A stretch of DNA of 64,000 bases from Liolophura sinensis (lineage: Eukaryota > Mollusca > Polyplacophora > Chitonida > Chitonidae): NCBI RefSeq assembly GCF_032854445.1, contig NC_088306.1:25269764-25333763 (forward strand), given 5' to 3'. Positions 46,320-56,998 of this stretch are shown here, piece after piece; position 1 is the first letter of the stretch, and each line of letters opens with the position of its first letter. Both the position numbers and the translations under genes were made by a program. The notes under the pieces were generated by a model that saw nothing but the letters and a program-made list of their open reading frames with translations, made no database searches and was not told the DNA's origin.

Positions 46320-46609
46320 ACTCCAGACTTATTTATTTATTTATTTGATTGGTGTTTTACTCCGTACTCAAGAATATTTCACTTATAAGACGGCGGCCAG
46401 CATTATGGCGGGTGGAAACCGGGCAGAGCCCGGGGGAAACCCATGGCCATCCGCAGGTTGCTGGCAGACCTTTCCACGTACGGCCGGAGAGGAAGCCAGC
46501 ATTAGCTGGACTTCAACTCATAGCGACCGCATTGGTAAGAGACTCCTGGGTCATTACGCTGCGCTAGCGCGCTAACCAACTGAGCCACGGAGGCCCCACT
46601 CCAGACTTA
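46320..46609 (-). mobile_element. SINE-A, full length, with 12 bp target duplications
   Basis: This is the best-preserved copy. On the minus strand it starts gcctccgtggctcagttggt (A box), continues through tgcggtcgctatgagttgaa (B-box region), tgctggcttcctctccggcc, gggctctgcccggtttccac and taatgctggccgccgtctta, and ends gagtacggagtaaaacacca with the (AAAT)n tail. actccagactta flanks it at 46320-46331 and 46598-46609. ORFs across it are not genes. Confidence 0.95.
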
Positions 46610-46848
46610 AAGCTGGGGTCAAATCAATCAACACTATTCAATCTAAAGACCTTAATTACATGCCTTCAGCCTACTACATCTCATCACACAACTGCACGTA
46701 TATAATTCTGCTATAGTAGTTTAAAAACGTAATGATTCACTGGCCACAAGAGCTGACATGTACCTACCAAAGAATTGTGTTCAAATTCGTATTTAACATC
46801 ATGCTCTAGAAACCTTCACATATACGTGGGGCGATCAGTTTTGTGGGT
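46610..46848. other. Stretch without recognised gene
   Basis: Short unique segment before the gap. Nothing recognised. Confidence 0.4.
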
Positions 46849-47048
46849 NNNNNNNNNNNNNNNNNNNNNNNNNNNNNNNNNNNNNNNNNNNNNNNNNNNN
46901 NNNNNNNNNNNNNNNNNNNNNNNNNNNNNNNNNNNNNNNNNNNNNNNNNNNNNNNNNNNNNNNNNNNNNNNNNNNNNNNNNNNNNNNNNNNNNNNNNNNN
47001 NNNNNNNNNNNNNNNNNNNNNNNNNNNNNNNNNNNNNNNNNNNNNNNN
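46849..47048. other. Assembly gap (200 N)
   Basis: Exactly 200 undetermined bases, a round number suggesting a placeholder rather than a measured size. A repeat D copy starts about 25 bases after the gap, so repeats probably caused the break. Confidence 1.
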
Positions 47049-47073
47049 CTATATGGTGTTTTACTAGACTAGA

Positions 47074-47300
47074 GTAAGGGGACCACAGTGTGATAATTGG
47101 CAAATGGTCACACATAACCGGTGAAATACGGAATCCTCTGTAATTTTATCTCTGTTAGTGTGTTTTATTCTAACTGTAAAAGCTTAAATAGTGGCAACAA
47201 ATCCTTTAGCACCATGGTTTGAGTCTCATGAAGTAAAAAAATGATGGAGTTATTCCATTTGCACCTTTTTAGATGTCACATTCCAGAATTACTCAAAATA
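47074..47300 (+). repeat. Repeat D, diverged copy
   Basis: Core: agagtaaggggaccacagtg, cacacataaccggtgaaata, ctctgttagtgtgttttatt. It is followed by the distal half (taaaagcttaaatagtgg, cagaattactcaaaatat), which matches the region after 52974. Confidence 0.6.
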
Positions 47301-48640
47301 TTGATCGACATAGCGTTCTTCATACACGGACAATATATCCTAGTGTCACGCCAGTCTATGTGTCCACATGGTTTACTCTAGTTGGTATACCACCATGACG
47401 TAGTATACGGTCATGCCACTGATCTGTCCCGTTGCCTAAACCCCTAGGGCACGTCAGAGGAAGTAGGCTACTTTGCCAATTTGGCTTGACCCCACTGGGC
47501 ATTTGAACACGGCTTGCTGGGATTGTAACGATTCTCGGCACTGATCATAGTATGTATAATGTCTGACCATTGCAAACTATCACGCTGTAGTCGCTGTTCT
47601 CGATATGCTCTCCATGCTCTGTCTTTAATATTGCATTTCTGCATAAACTAAGATTCTGCTAGTGAACAAAAAACTCACAACACAAGGTCGGGTCCCCTTC
47701 CTTTGTTGTAATGTGATTGTACATAAAATGTGGTGATAACAGAGCATTGTGAGTAATTGCAGACCAGTAACGCTTAATAAATTATAACTAACAACACTAT
47801 ATTTCTTTACCTAATTCTGCTAACGCAAGGTGCTAGCGGCAATACGATATTACGTTTTAAGCATGTACATGGACAGATGGAATAACACTCTGAGTACAAC
47901 TGACAAGTGAACGGATTTCAGCGGTAATACACATGTATGTCTGATCATTTGCCAGGTATCACACTGACGGCAGTGCTTTGACTTTACTCTGTATACTGTA
48001 GTCTTTAAGCTTCAGGCTCTGACCGTGCTGTTTTTGCTGGATACATGTCATAGAATCCATCTTAATACGTATTACGTATTATAATACGTCCAGACCAAAT
48101 GGCTACTCTTGTGAATTGCTGAAGACTGGAGTATGGCTAGTGTAATACAGCAATTCCAGTTATAAGATTCATCTGGACAGCCATAAGTTTTATACACGAA
48201 AATGTTGAAGACAAGCGTTAGTAAAACTATTGTTTAAATTTGCTTTTAAAGTCACGGTTTTCTCTGTATCAATGTCCATGTCAGTATTTTCCAGAAATCT
48301 AGATTCTGAAGCTCATTAGCAGGTCTTTTGCCCTCTCCAAACCAATGTGGTCAGTGAAGAATCTGATGAACACCACCATTTCCCTGACTTAAAACGTATT
48401 GATCTATGAGCTAATGGTCAACCTTGGACAGCACTGGACATCTACACACTGAAGATGTAGACTAAGGCTTTACTGGTATGAACAGTTCACTGGGCGAGGA
48501 GATAGCCGCGCCAGGCCATAAAGACTGAAATATGGTCTACAGACGAGATGTGCTAAAGGATCTGGAAAACGAGGAAATCATTCCTGGGGAATGATGCTGG
48601 ACAAGGGCATAAGTAAAAAGCGAAGCATGGTGTGAATGTA
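47301..48640. other. Stretch without recognised gene
   Basis: A short TACGTATTACGTATTA-type motif lies at 48066. Nothing else recognised. Confidence 0.4.
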
Positions 48641-48970
48641 GGCGTCAAAACAGACATTTGTATACTAGACGTCAACCAAAATAGATGTTCCATGTCAACT
48701 GGATTAGCAAAGGTCAATTCCCAAAATGTTGTCCAATACAAAGCACCAAAGAGTTACGAACGTATATAAAGTGCGAAATTATGACGAAAAAATATACAGA
48801 GTAAAGCGGTCAACTGTTAGCGCAGTTAACAGATGTTGGAAGACGCAAAGGATGTTCTAGGCTAATGAATGCAATCAGTGTTCGCATCGTGTATCATGCT
48901 AGTATAGAAGTAAACAATAAAATATGTTTCTCAGTTGCCCTTTATTTGCAGCTGTTTATATATATTAGAC
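48641..48970 (+). repeat. Repeat E, copy 2 (LTR-like)
   Basis: It has gcgtcaaaacagacatttgt, agacgtcaaccaaaatagat, caattcccaaaatg, TATATAAA at 48763, gcggtcaactgtt, agacgcaaaggatg and aataaaatatgtttctcagt with AATAAA at 48916. TATA-to-AATAAA spacing is about 153 bases, close to the 145 in copy 1. No coding region flanks it, so if it is an LTR it is solitary. Confidence 0.6.
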
Positions 48971-48996
48971 AGTGTAGAGTGATGAAATGACCGACA

Positions 48997-49179
48997 ATGG
49001 CAGAAATGCAGATTTTAAACTTTCCAAAATTTAACGAAACTGATCAAATTATAAAGTATTATACATCCGAAGACAAACGTTCACCAGAACAAGACACTCA
49101 CAGAATTACATTACATTTTCGGGGAAAATCATTCTTTCTTGTTCACGTCAACCTTCCTACAGAAAACGAAAAACAATGA
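48997..49179 (+). CDS. Small ORF, unrecognised
   Basis: The ATG, in a fair context (gacaATGgc), opens 60 codons ending in TGA. The product is soluble and charged, with MAEMQILNFPKFNETD at the start and LPTENEKQ at the end. It has no signal peptide, repeat or known motif. It follows repeat E copy 2 directly, so transcription from that element's TATA box is conceivable. Most ORFs this short in AT-rich DNA are accidental. Confidence 0.12.
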   Translation: MAEMQILNFPKFNETDQIIKYYTSEDKRSPEQDTHRITLHFRGKSFFLVHVNLPTENEKQ

Positions 49180-49851
49180 GAAATGAAAAGTTAAGAGGTG
49201 CCTCTCATCATTTTGGCAGGTTATACAAAGGAATCATCCCTTCCATGGCAAAATAACTGTTATGGATGCTTCGACCAACCTTATACTGCTAATTCCGAAA
49301 ATAACAGAATTATGCTGGGATGTTGAAATTTTGCACTTTTATCGTACCTCTCTGGGGCCGATTTCCCGCCTTACCGCAATATAACACAAACTATGGCTCA
49401 AGCGCGACAAACTGGTGCATGGTCATAACACACACTGCTCTGCTGTAGGCCTATACGTGGAGTGTTTATATCAAAGCGAGAAAGAAGTAACAGATGTATG
49501 CTGTCACAAGTTGCGGCGTATAAGCTTACTGCTAAAATGCATTCCTCGATGCAGAACACGATAAGCAACATCCCCAACAACAACAAAAAAGAAACAACAA
49601 CAACATCTCGTCCATAGAGATTCTAGACACAGTTGAAAAGAATGGGACATTATCACTGGTACTCATATAGTGTGAAGATCCCGTCTATGACAACCAGTAA
49701 AAACAGTGTCATTTTTTTTCCAAATACATTCGCCCGCAGTATGACGTAAACATTACCAATATGGTATAAAACCCCAACATTTCATTCAAGGTTGCAAAAG
49801 GGAACTAATTTAGCTGCCCTTTCCTTCAATCACCTGAATGAGGAGCGTATA
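49180..49851. other. Stretch without recognised gene
   Basis: Nothing recognised. Confidence 0.4.
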
Positions 49852-50035
49852 TTTATTTATTTGATTGGTGTTTTACGCCATCCTCAAGAATATGTCACTT
49901 ATACGACGGTGCTGAGCATTAGGTTGGAGGAAACCGGGCTGAGCCCGGTGGAAACCCACGACTATCCGCAGGTTGCTGCAGACCTTCCCACCCACGGCCA
50001 GAGGAGGAAGCCAGAATGACATCGACAGCAATGGT
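49852..50035 (-). mobile_element. SINE-A, head lost
   Basis: It has tttatttgattggtgtttta, cgccatcctcaagaatatgt, atacgacggtgctgagcatt, gaaacccacgactatccgca and cagaggaggaagccagaatg. It stops before the tRNA-like head; a remnant gttctcgggtcattgc continues to about 50060. Confidence 0.85.
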
Positions 50036-50060
50036 TGGAATGTTCTCGGGTCATTGCCGA

Positions 50061-52261
50061 GAGAGTATAAGCATCCATATATTTACGCCTACACAAAAGT
50101 GTGCATTTCAATTTACATTATTTATTCATTTGTTCGTTTTTGGTCTTTTTTTATATTTTATTTTAATTTTATTTTTTTGACCTGGGTAGTCATTTTTAAT
50201 CTTGTGTTTTAAGTAGGTGGAGGGTCTTGTGCCAAAATATCGACGTCTTAAAGACATTAATAACTGCCGATATTTAATCTCAGGCTGGAAACATACTCGA
50301 TATTTTTACCGTGTGAACCTTTGTTACTGTTTCCTTTTGGGAGCAGGGTTTTTTGATTATTGACTTCAAATGCCCTTTGTTAGCTGACGCGTTGTGTGCG
50401 CATGTCAGCTTTGGCTTCAGATAGCCAGATCTTCCAAGAGGACACTCCATCGATACGTTATACAACACTACCTCTACATGCACTGACATTTGAAGGATCA
50501 ACGCCAGGAAAAAATCTCTCTAGTACCCGAGTTTCTAAATCTGTCTGTCGATAGATTTCTCATCGATTAAAATTGGAGGTGTTGATGTATAGATGATGGG
50601 AAGGCAACGGTTAATTATAGTTTGAGACCACAGGCGATTTCTGTAGAAGTAAGAATTTGTTTGAAAAAAAAACAGAGGAGAAGCCCTTCTAACACACAAA
50701 TGTTTGTTCCAAGCTTATTTCATGTCATTTTAACAGAATAAGGCTTCACATTCATAACTCGTCCGTCAATGAAATCGTGCGGCAAAAATGCGACAACTTC
50801 GTTAAAACTCTTAAGCTATGATTCCACTGAGCGAAAGAGGTAAAAAAAAGGAAATATCACTTAATATCTTTTGATAATCTTTGCTAGATTTATTATCAAA
50901 AATGTGTTTTCGGTTAGCATTTGTTTATACGATAATAATGGGATAGGCAAGTGACGTGATATTTTATCCCTAAAGCAATGTAGGCGAACTTGCTAACTAT
51001 TGCTTTCAAGAGGCACGACCAGAACATCGAGCATAAAATCAAAATGGTTTAGGCGTAAATAGCCAAAATGTTAAATGCCACAGAAATAAACTTGGTACGA
51101 AAATATATTTTTGTTAATTGCCAGTAATTTAAAAATAGGTTTGTTTTGATTTGCCTATAGAGTGAATAACCAGGAATTTTTAACGGCGTTTTTTACGAGC
51201 TTTTTCGTTGACGTTGCTCGTGTCACGTTTTAATTCAATATATAAGATGTTTTTATTTAAATCCTATGCGTTTTAAAATAAGGAATAAAGAATGGAGATA
51301 ATTAAGACTGTTTCTTCTAAATTACAACTATTTAGCTGTGTACTAAGTCATCTTTTCCGTGTCACACGGAAGCAAAATGTTTGTCATTTCTTCTTTTTCA
51401 TTATTTCGCAAAAAAAAAAACCCACGATTTTACACGAATTTATTTTCAAAAGATTCAGATAATTAGGGTAGCCTTTCTAAATTAAAAATACTTAACTGTG
51501 TATCAAAGCTATCTTTTCCATGTCTTGCAGAAGCAAAATTTCTCATGTATTAGTTACTTTTTTATTTTGATATATGTACATAAAGATGCATAGTTCTACA
51601 ACTTTTACACAGGTGTCCGTGAAGAAGATAGCACAGCACAAAAGTTTATCGAGATGGTAAATTACCTTTAAAAACTCGATGCCCCGTTGCTTTCCCATGT
51701 CAGTTGTCAGACGACACGTAAACGAACGTAAAGGCAGTTTACTAAGACGTATTAGAGTTTTATATTGTTTTGATGACAAATCAAGTAAGCCCATTAAAGG
51801 GTGCATGAAAGGTACAACCCTGAAATCATTAAACTGATATCAATACTGTCTAGTTTCTCTCTGGAATAGCTAAGCACTAATGAGTAACGGTTCCTGTTAA
51901 TTTGTGATCAGCGGATTTTCGAACAAATCGCTTGGTAAAAAGTAGACGTACTAGGGAACCTGGTGGCACTGATTTGCTCGGTGCAACAAAGACTAGACTG
52001 AATCCAAATTGCAATTAATTTCTTCTACAGAGAGTCTCCGATTTCACTGCTACCCTCTGAGACTAGTTTCAGCTCCGCCAAAGAAATCTCAATGATTTAT
52101 CAGGGAAAAGTTGTCAAATACCACACAAAGTTTGACCAAAACATGAGCTCAACCAATTGGCCGAAGTTGGTAGATAATTACATGTGTAACAAGTATTAAA
52201 GTGGAATAAACCTTGCAAATTATCGATGTTATTGAAGGAATAAACAACAAATAATATAGCC
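50061..52261. other. Stretch without recognised gene
   Basis: AT-rich with T-rich runs at about 50144-50177. Two passages, gaattaagac...tttcttctaaatt...tttagctgtgtac near 51300 and tctaaattaaaaatac...ttaactgtgtatc near 51475, each followed by catcttttccgtgtc / tatcttttccatgtc, suggest a diverged local duplication with a period of about 174 bases. Confidence 0.4.
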
Positions 52262-52410
52262 GTAGCTGCCTGGAAACCCACGACCATCGGCAGTTTGCTT
52301 AGAGACTTTCCCACGTACGACTGGAGAGGGAGCCAGTGAAGGCATTGGTGTGAGGATTTGTAGTTACTGTGCTGCGCCCGCACGCTAACAACTCGGCCAT
52401 CAAGGCTGCA
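52262..52410 (-). mobile_element. SINE-A, 3' truncated but head present
   Basis: It has gcctggaaacccacgaccat, cccacgtacgactggagagg, gagccagtgaaggcattgg and the diverged head complement cacgctaacaactcggccat. The 3' module and tail are missing, unlike the usual 5' truncation. Confidence 0.7.
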
Positions 52411-52885
52411 TGAGTAGTAGAGTGAAGAAATGAATGATTTAGCCCAGAATTTAGTAATTTCACTGAAACAGACAATTCTTCGTATAGCTTTGCAAGTAAA
52501 CAATTCGTCATTAATCTGTTCACTCATTCACTAATTCAGACAATCAGTCAATCAAGCTTCAAATCTCGCAATAATACCCCTATCTAATAAAACCTAAAAA
52601 GAAAAACAGCAAATATGAAAGACTATACCCTGAAACGAAGATCAATGCATGAATCTTTTCTAAAAAATGTTCGAATAATAACAATTTCAAAAAATACTTG
52701 ACTATGAATTATGCTCATTATTGTTAACATTGAAAGAGGTTTCAAAAGTGGAGAAAACATAAAAACGTTAAGACGAAAGAGTGAAAAACATTAGTTGTAA
52801 CTGTGGTGTTCAGCATTTTTTTCCATCAAACACCTTAATTGTATTAAGTTTTAGGACGAGTATAATTAAGGACGTACAGTACAGC
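52411..52885. other. Stretch without recognised gene
   Basis: Nothing recognised. Confidence 0.4.
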
Positions 52886-53150
52886 GAGTAAACCAGAACA
52901 GCGACGACAGTGTGACCGCTGATGTAACTGACGAAATACAGCCTCTTGTCAATTTCCAACAGTCAGGGTTTTATTCCACCTGTTCATGTAAATGCTTAAA
53001 TAGTATAAAATTACACGGACCCAATCGACATGATCAATCTGAATTAGGTAAAAAAGGCAGTGATGTTAATTACAATTTATTAGATTGAGAAGTGGTCTGG
53101 AATTACTCGGAATGCTGCGTTGTCATCACATTTAAAGGAGAAGAAAATTT
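52886..53150 (+). repeat. Repeat D, most complete copy
   Basis: Core at 52886-52973: gtaaaccagaacagcgacga, gaaatacagcctcttgtcaa, cagtcagggttttatt. Distal half to about 53150: ctgttcatgtaaatgcttaa, gtgatgttaattacaattta, gtctggaattactcggaatg. No ORF. Confidence 0.75.
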
Positions 53151-53732
53151 AAATATCAAACAATTACCATTGAAAAGTGTATGCTTTTCCTCGCAGGTGC
53201 ATGCCATAAAAATTATAACGTACCTCAAGTTGATAAATTATAAATAAAGTCAGCGATAAAATCCTATATGGGCGATTCCCTTTTGCCTAAGCACTAGACC
53301 TGAAGTATTCTGCGTTAGGAGGGGAATTGCAGTTCTTAAATTTCCGGTAGAACTCTTCTTCCCAGTAGGTAGCGAACAGTACAGTTCGTTTTTCGCTCGA
53401 CGATCGGTAAACCGGAATGTTCTACGCAGATGCCGAGTTTACACGAACAAGCCTACACGAATAAAGATGGAGGACGCGATCGACTCAGAGATTTATGCCA
53501 GCTTTGCCGTTTTCAGGCTTTACGTGTATGGTGAGGAAACATCGCAAAATTATGCAGCAGGCACCACCAGATAGAAAAAAACGTACTCGTTTCAGCGTTT
53601 AGTGTCATGTTTTAAAAGTTTTCTTCTCCTTTATTTTAAAAAAAAAGGGACCCGGTGTCGGGGATGCTTAGTCACCAGCAGAATCCTGGTCTATGCTGGA
53701 AAACAACATAGTTAAAGACGTGCATGACGTAG
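53151..53732. other. Stretch without recognised gene
   Basis: Nothing recognised. Confidence 0.4.
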
Positions 53733-53850
53733 AGTAAAACCAGAGCACCGACGACAGTATGATGGCTGAAGGAAAATATGCAGTGATGTTAATTACAATT
53801 TATTAGACGTCACTGGTCTAGAATTACTGGAAATGGTGTGTTGTCATCAC
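53733..53850 (+). repeat. Repeat D, internally deleted
   Basis: agtaaaaccagagcaccgac, gacagtatgatggctga (start of core) joins directly to gcagtgatgttaattacaat, tttattagacgtcactggtc and gtgttgtcatcac (distal half). About 140 bases of the middle are missing. Confidence 0.7.
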
Positions 53851-56242
53851 TTCTGATGAAAACATGGACAGACCGCCCAGAATTTCAGGACTGTGTTTAA
53901 CCCCAGGGATAAGCTCAATATATTCATCATGTTGAACGCGATGTCCTCGTTGGATATATGAAAAGCTGTAACCAAGGCGCAACTGGGATACATGTTTATA
54001 TCATGGACAATTTATTTTTATTATTTTCAACACGATTTGAATGCTGGCCTCATTCGTTCGCGTATAGAACATTCCTTGCCTCTTTCCATCATCAATGAAA
54101 ACTGTTCACTATTTTTCTTGGCATGATTCGGTCCGAATATCGCACTACATATACTTTCTTAGTTCTTTGTTGAACATCGTTTTAGGAATTGCCCTTGATT
54201 ACTGGCCCTGAAGATCCATATTGGTTGACGGCTGCTTTAGGAAAAAAGTCTGTTTTGATGCTTATACATTTACGCATTTATTATGTTTATTATAAACATT
54301 TATTATGTTTATATTACTTCTATTTAATTTTCGAATCTAATGATGATTTGTGTTTTCTTTCACATTGTTTGGTTTCCACAATACTTCAGACTATCTCTGC
54401 ACAATGTCCCACATTTGCTCTGTGCTCTTTTGAAATTCTGCCACGTTACGTAAACATGCTATCTTACAAGATGGTAGACACACAAGTCACGTCTTAAATT
54501 ACCACATTACTGTTTCTCTCAACATGTTCCTTTCGTGTCTGCTTACACCAAGGGTGCCGTTAAACAAATAATCATCTTTTGTTCTTACGTTATCAGTCGA
54601 TACACCTACATATACAGGTCTGCTAGAGGAACCTACATGTACGCGTATCAAATGTTTGCCCAAGGTCCCGTTACATTGTTTGTTTCTGATTAAGTGCTAG
54701 GTGCTTGGTGTGTTCAGTATCGATTACTCCAGCATCTCAATCAACATCCAGGCTGTATTCAAACGATTCTGCTTATCGATCTCTCATCAACTGATTGGCA
54801 CAATAAAGATTTTCGTGAGAGGTAAGAGTGATGCGGCAGCTGGTATGTACAATGTGTAAGACGAAGTGCACTATTTTGTTTGCTTATTGATAACATTCGA
54901 TTAATAAGAACAAAAGAGAAAGAAGATTCTTACATTTAGGCTAGGTACGTGGCTGAGGCCTTATGCAATAGATGAGTGTTGTTAAAAATCCAACTTGTGC
55001 GACACTGTACTCAATGTCTATCTACAGAAGACTAAAAGAAGTCACACACATAACTCGAACACGAGGGTGTAATCTCAGTTCAATTTTCCCCCTAAAAATT
55101 GAACATAGCTGTATTTTCCACTAACGATGTCCCTGTGCGTATAAACCCTATCACAGATTTTTCAGTTTTCTTCTTCAAATATCCTGTATTTTCTGTTTGT
55201 TTTTTTATTTTGGTTTTTGAGTTCCCACTGTGTTAAATCTGTCTTTTCAAGTTATTCACCCACAAGCTTCATTCACCCACAAGCCTCATTCACTATTGAA
55301 CCGTTCATGCTATAATTTCATTTCTTTTGTTTTTATTTTTGTTTTGTTTTTTTTAAGAAATCTCGAATCTTTCTTTTTAAAGGATTTCCGTCCGTTGTTT
55401 AAGAAGCGGAATAAATCGGTGACAGCTTCCGGCGTTTGATTTCCGCCCGCTCTCTGCGAGCATTGATAGCTTATCCGGTAAACGCTTTGCTTTTGAGCTT
55501 GGGATTCTACCGAGTATACAAAAAAACACGGACTAGAGGCCGCTGGGTGAATTTCTGCGAGGGCCTGCTCTGCTTAACCCCCACTTTAGTAGTAGTAAGA
55601 GTTCTAGTGCACATACGTGCAGTCCTGTCCTTCGCCAAATCAATCATCCGATAGCTAAGGGCAAACTTAAGGCTGTCACCACGGGTTGGAGTAGGAAGGG
55701 TCTTTAGCGTTTCCGTTTTGGGGGACTAGCGTAAATTTACACTAACCTCTCATCACTTTCCCAATCAATCCACGCCCCCTGGAGAGATATCACTGCAACC
55801 CATACTATACACTACAGGATTAGAAGCGGATAACTCTGGCAGACAGAAGATTGTCTGTTAAAAGCATATAATGGCAAATGAGGAAGATACGTAATTCCGT
55901 TGTTCTGCTGACAGATGAAAGCGAGTGACCATACCTCCATAAATGCTTACCAAAATTTAAAGATATTCAGTGAAAAACAAATTTACTGCATGCAAGTGTA
56001 TTTTAAAAACTTAACCTTACATGGTCACACCGGTTTGTCGTGCTAATAGTGTACAACATTTAACACTCAGGTCATACGGCATTGAAAAGAGTGGAAATTG
56101 CAGGCAGTAGAACGAAACACTTTCTGCGGTATTTAAGTACAAAACACGTTTGTTCACAGCAGATTTTTAATGAATGAATGCTTTGGTTTATATCTCGTGC
56201 TTACCAATTATTTTTAGCCAAATGGCGTGAAGTCATCGGGTG
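53851..56242. other. Stretch without recognised gene
   Basis: A 102-codon ORF at 54189 is AT-rich and hydrophobic with no motif. ORFs at 55230 and 55436 likewise. A short direct repeat, ttcacccacaagc, lies at 55254-55284. Confidence 0.4.
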
Positions 56243-56400
56243 TGTATGCGTATGATGTGTCTTTTGTCTTTTGTGGCAGGGCGATTCAATGCCTCCAAAG
56301 TGTGGCAGGGCGAATCCAGCAACAATACCATTCTCAAGTCCTGGGAGATCTGATCCTGGAGGCTGACGCTCTAACCATTAGGCAAACAAGTGGTCAAGCC
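56243..56400 (-). mobile_element. SINE-C head region, rearranged
   Basis: The complement of ctgacgctctaaccattagg gives the SINE-C tRNA-like head. atgtgtctttTgtcttttgtggcaggg to the left resembles the SINE-C distal body at 2570-2590. The middle is missing or too diverged. Confidence 0.4.
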
Positions 56401-56705
56401 GTTTTTGATGGGCTCGTTTCTAAAACTGTAGCGCCGTTCCGTGCCAACTATCTACAGGTCTGCATGGATTAAAACCAAATAGCATGTAGGCTACGACTCT
56501 GATGCTAGAGCGTCCGCTCGTCTGCCAAAAATGCGTTCTCATTCCTGGGCCATGCTATGCATTGTTCCGTACCGTCCCTTTTAATATAGCGGAGCATGCG
56601 CTATAAGGAATATGGTCATCCGTAAGACTTTACAACTGACAATCTTGGCACTTCATATACTGACTCTCAGCTTAACACTAAGTACTGGTCGGTCAATTTT
56701 TTGAA

Positions 56706-56850
56706 TATTTGGTTGATTAATTGATTGATAGAATGATTGATTGGTCGGCTGATTGATGGATTGGTGGAGCGGTTGATTGATTCGCTGCTGGATTGGTTGA
56801 TTGACAAACTGATGGGCTGGTTAATTAGTTATTAGATTGATATGTTGGTT
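56706..56850 (+). repeat. Degenerate TTGA/TTGG simple repeat
   Basis: Runs of ttgattgattgg, gattgatggattgg, ggttgattgattcg and similar make a decayed tetranucleotide array. Confidence 0.8.
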
Positions 56851-56925
56851 ACTTCACACTCCTTTTACACGATGGTTGACATTTGCATAGCTGGAACCTA
56901 CCTTCCTTGACACCTAAATGCGAAA

Positions 56926-56992
56926 TCGTCGTCATATGACTGAAAAATTGTTGAGTACGACGTTAAACCCCAAGCACTCACTCACTCACCCT
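56926..56992 (+). mobile_element. SINE-B/C 3' tail fragment
   Basis: cgtcgtcatatgactgaaaa, ttgttgagtacgacgttaaa, ccccaagcactcactcactc: only the shared 3' module with its (CACT)n tail, another extreme 5' truncation. cctaaatgc flanks both sides (56911-56919 and 56990-56998), a likely target duplication of about 9 bases. Confidence 0.85.
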
Positions 56993-56998
56993 AAATGC

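Noticed and set aside
46775-47115. Three ORFs across the gap.
   Set aside because: They are made of undetermined bases.
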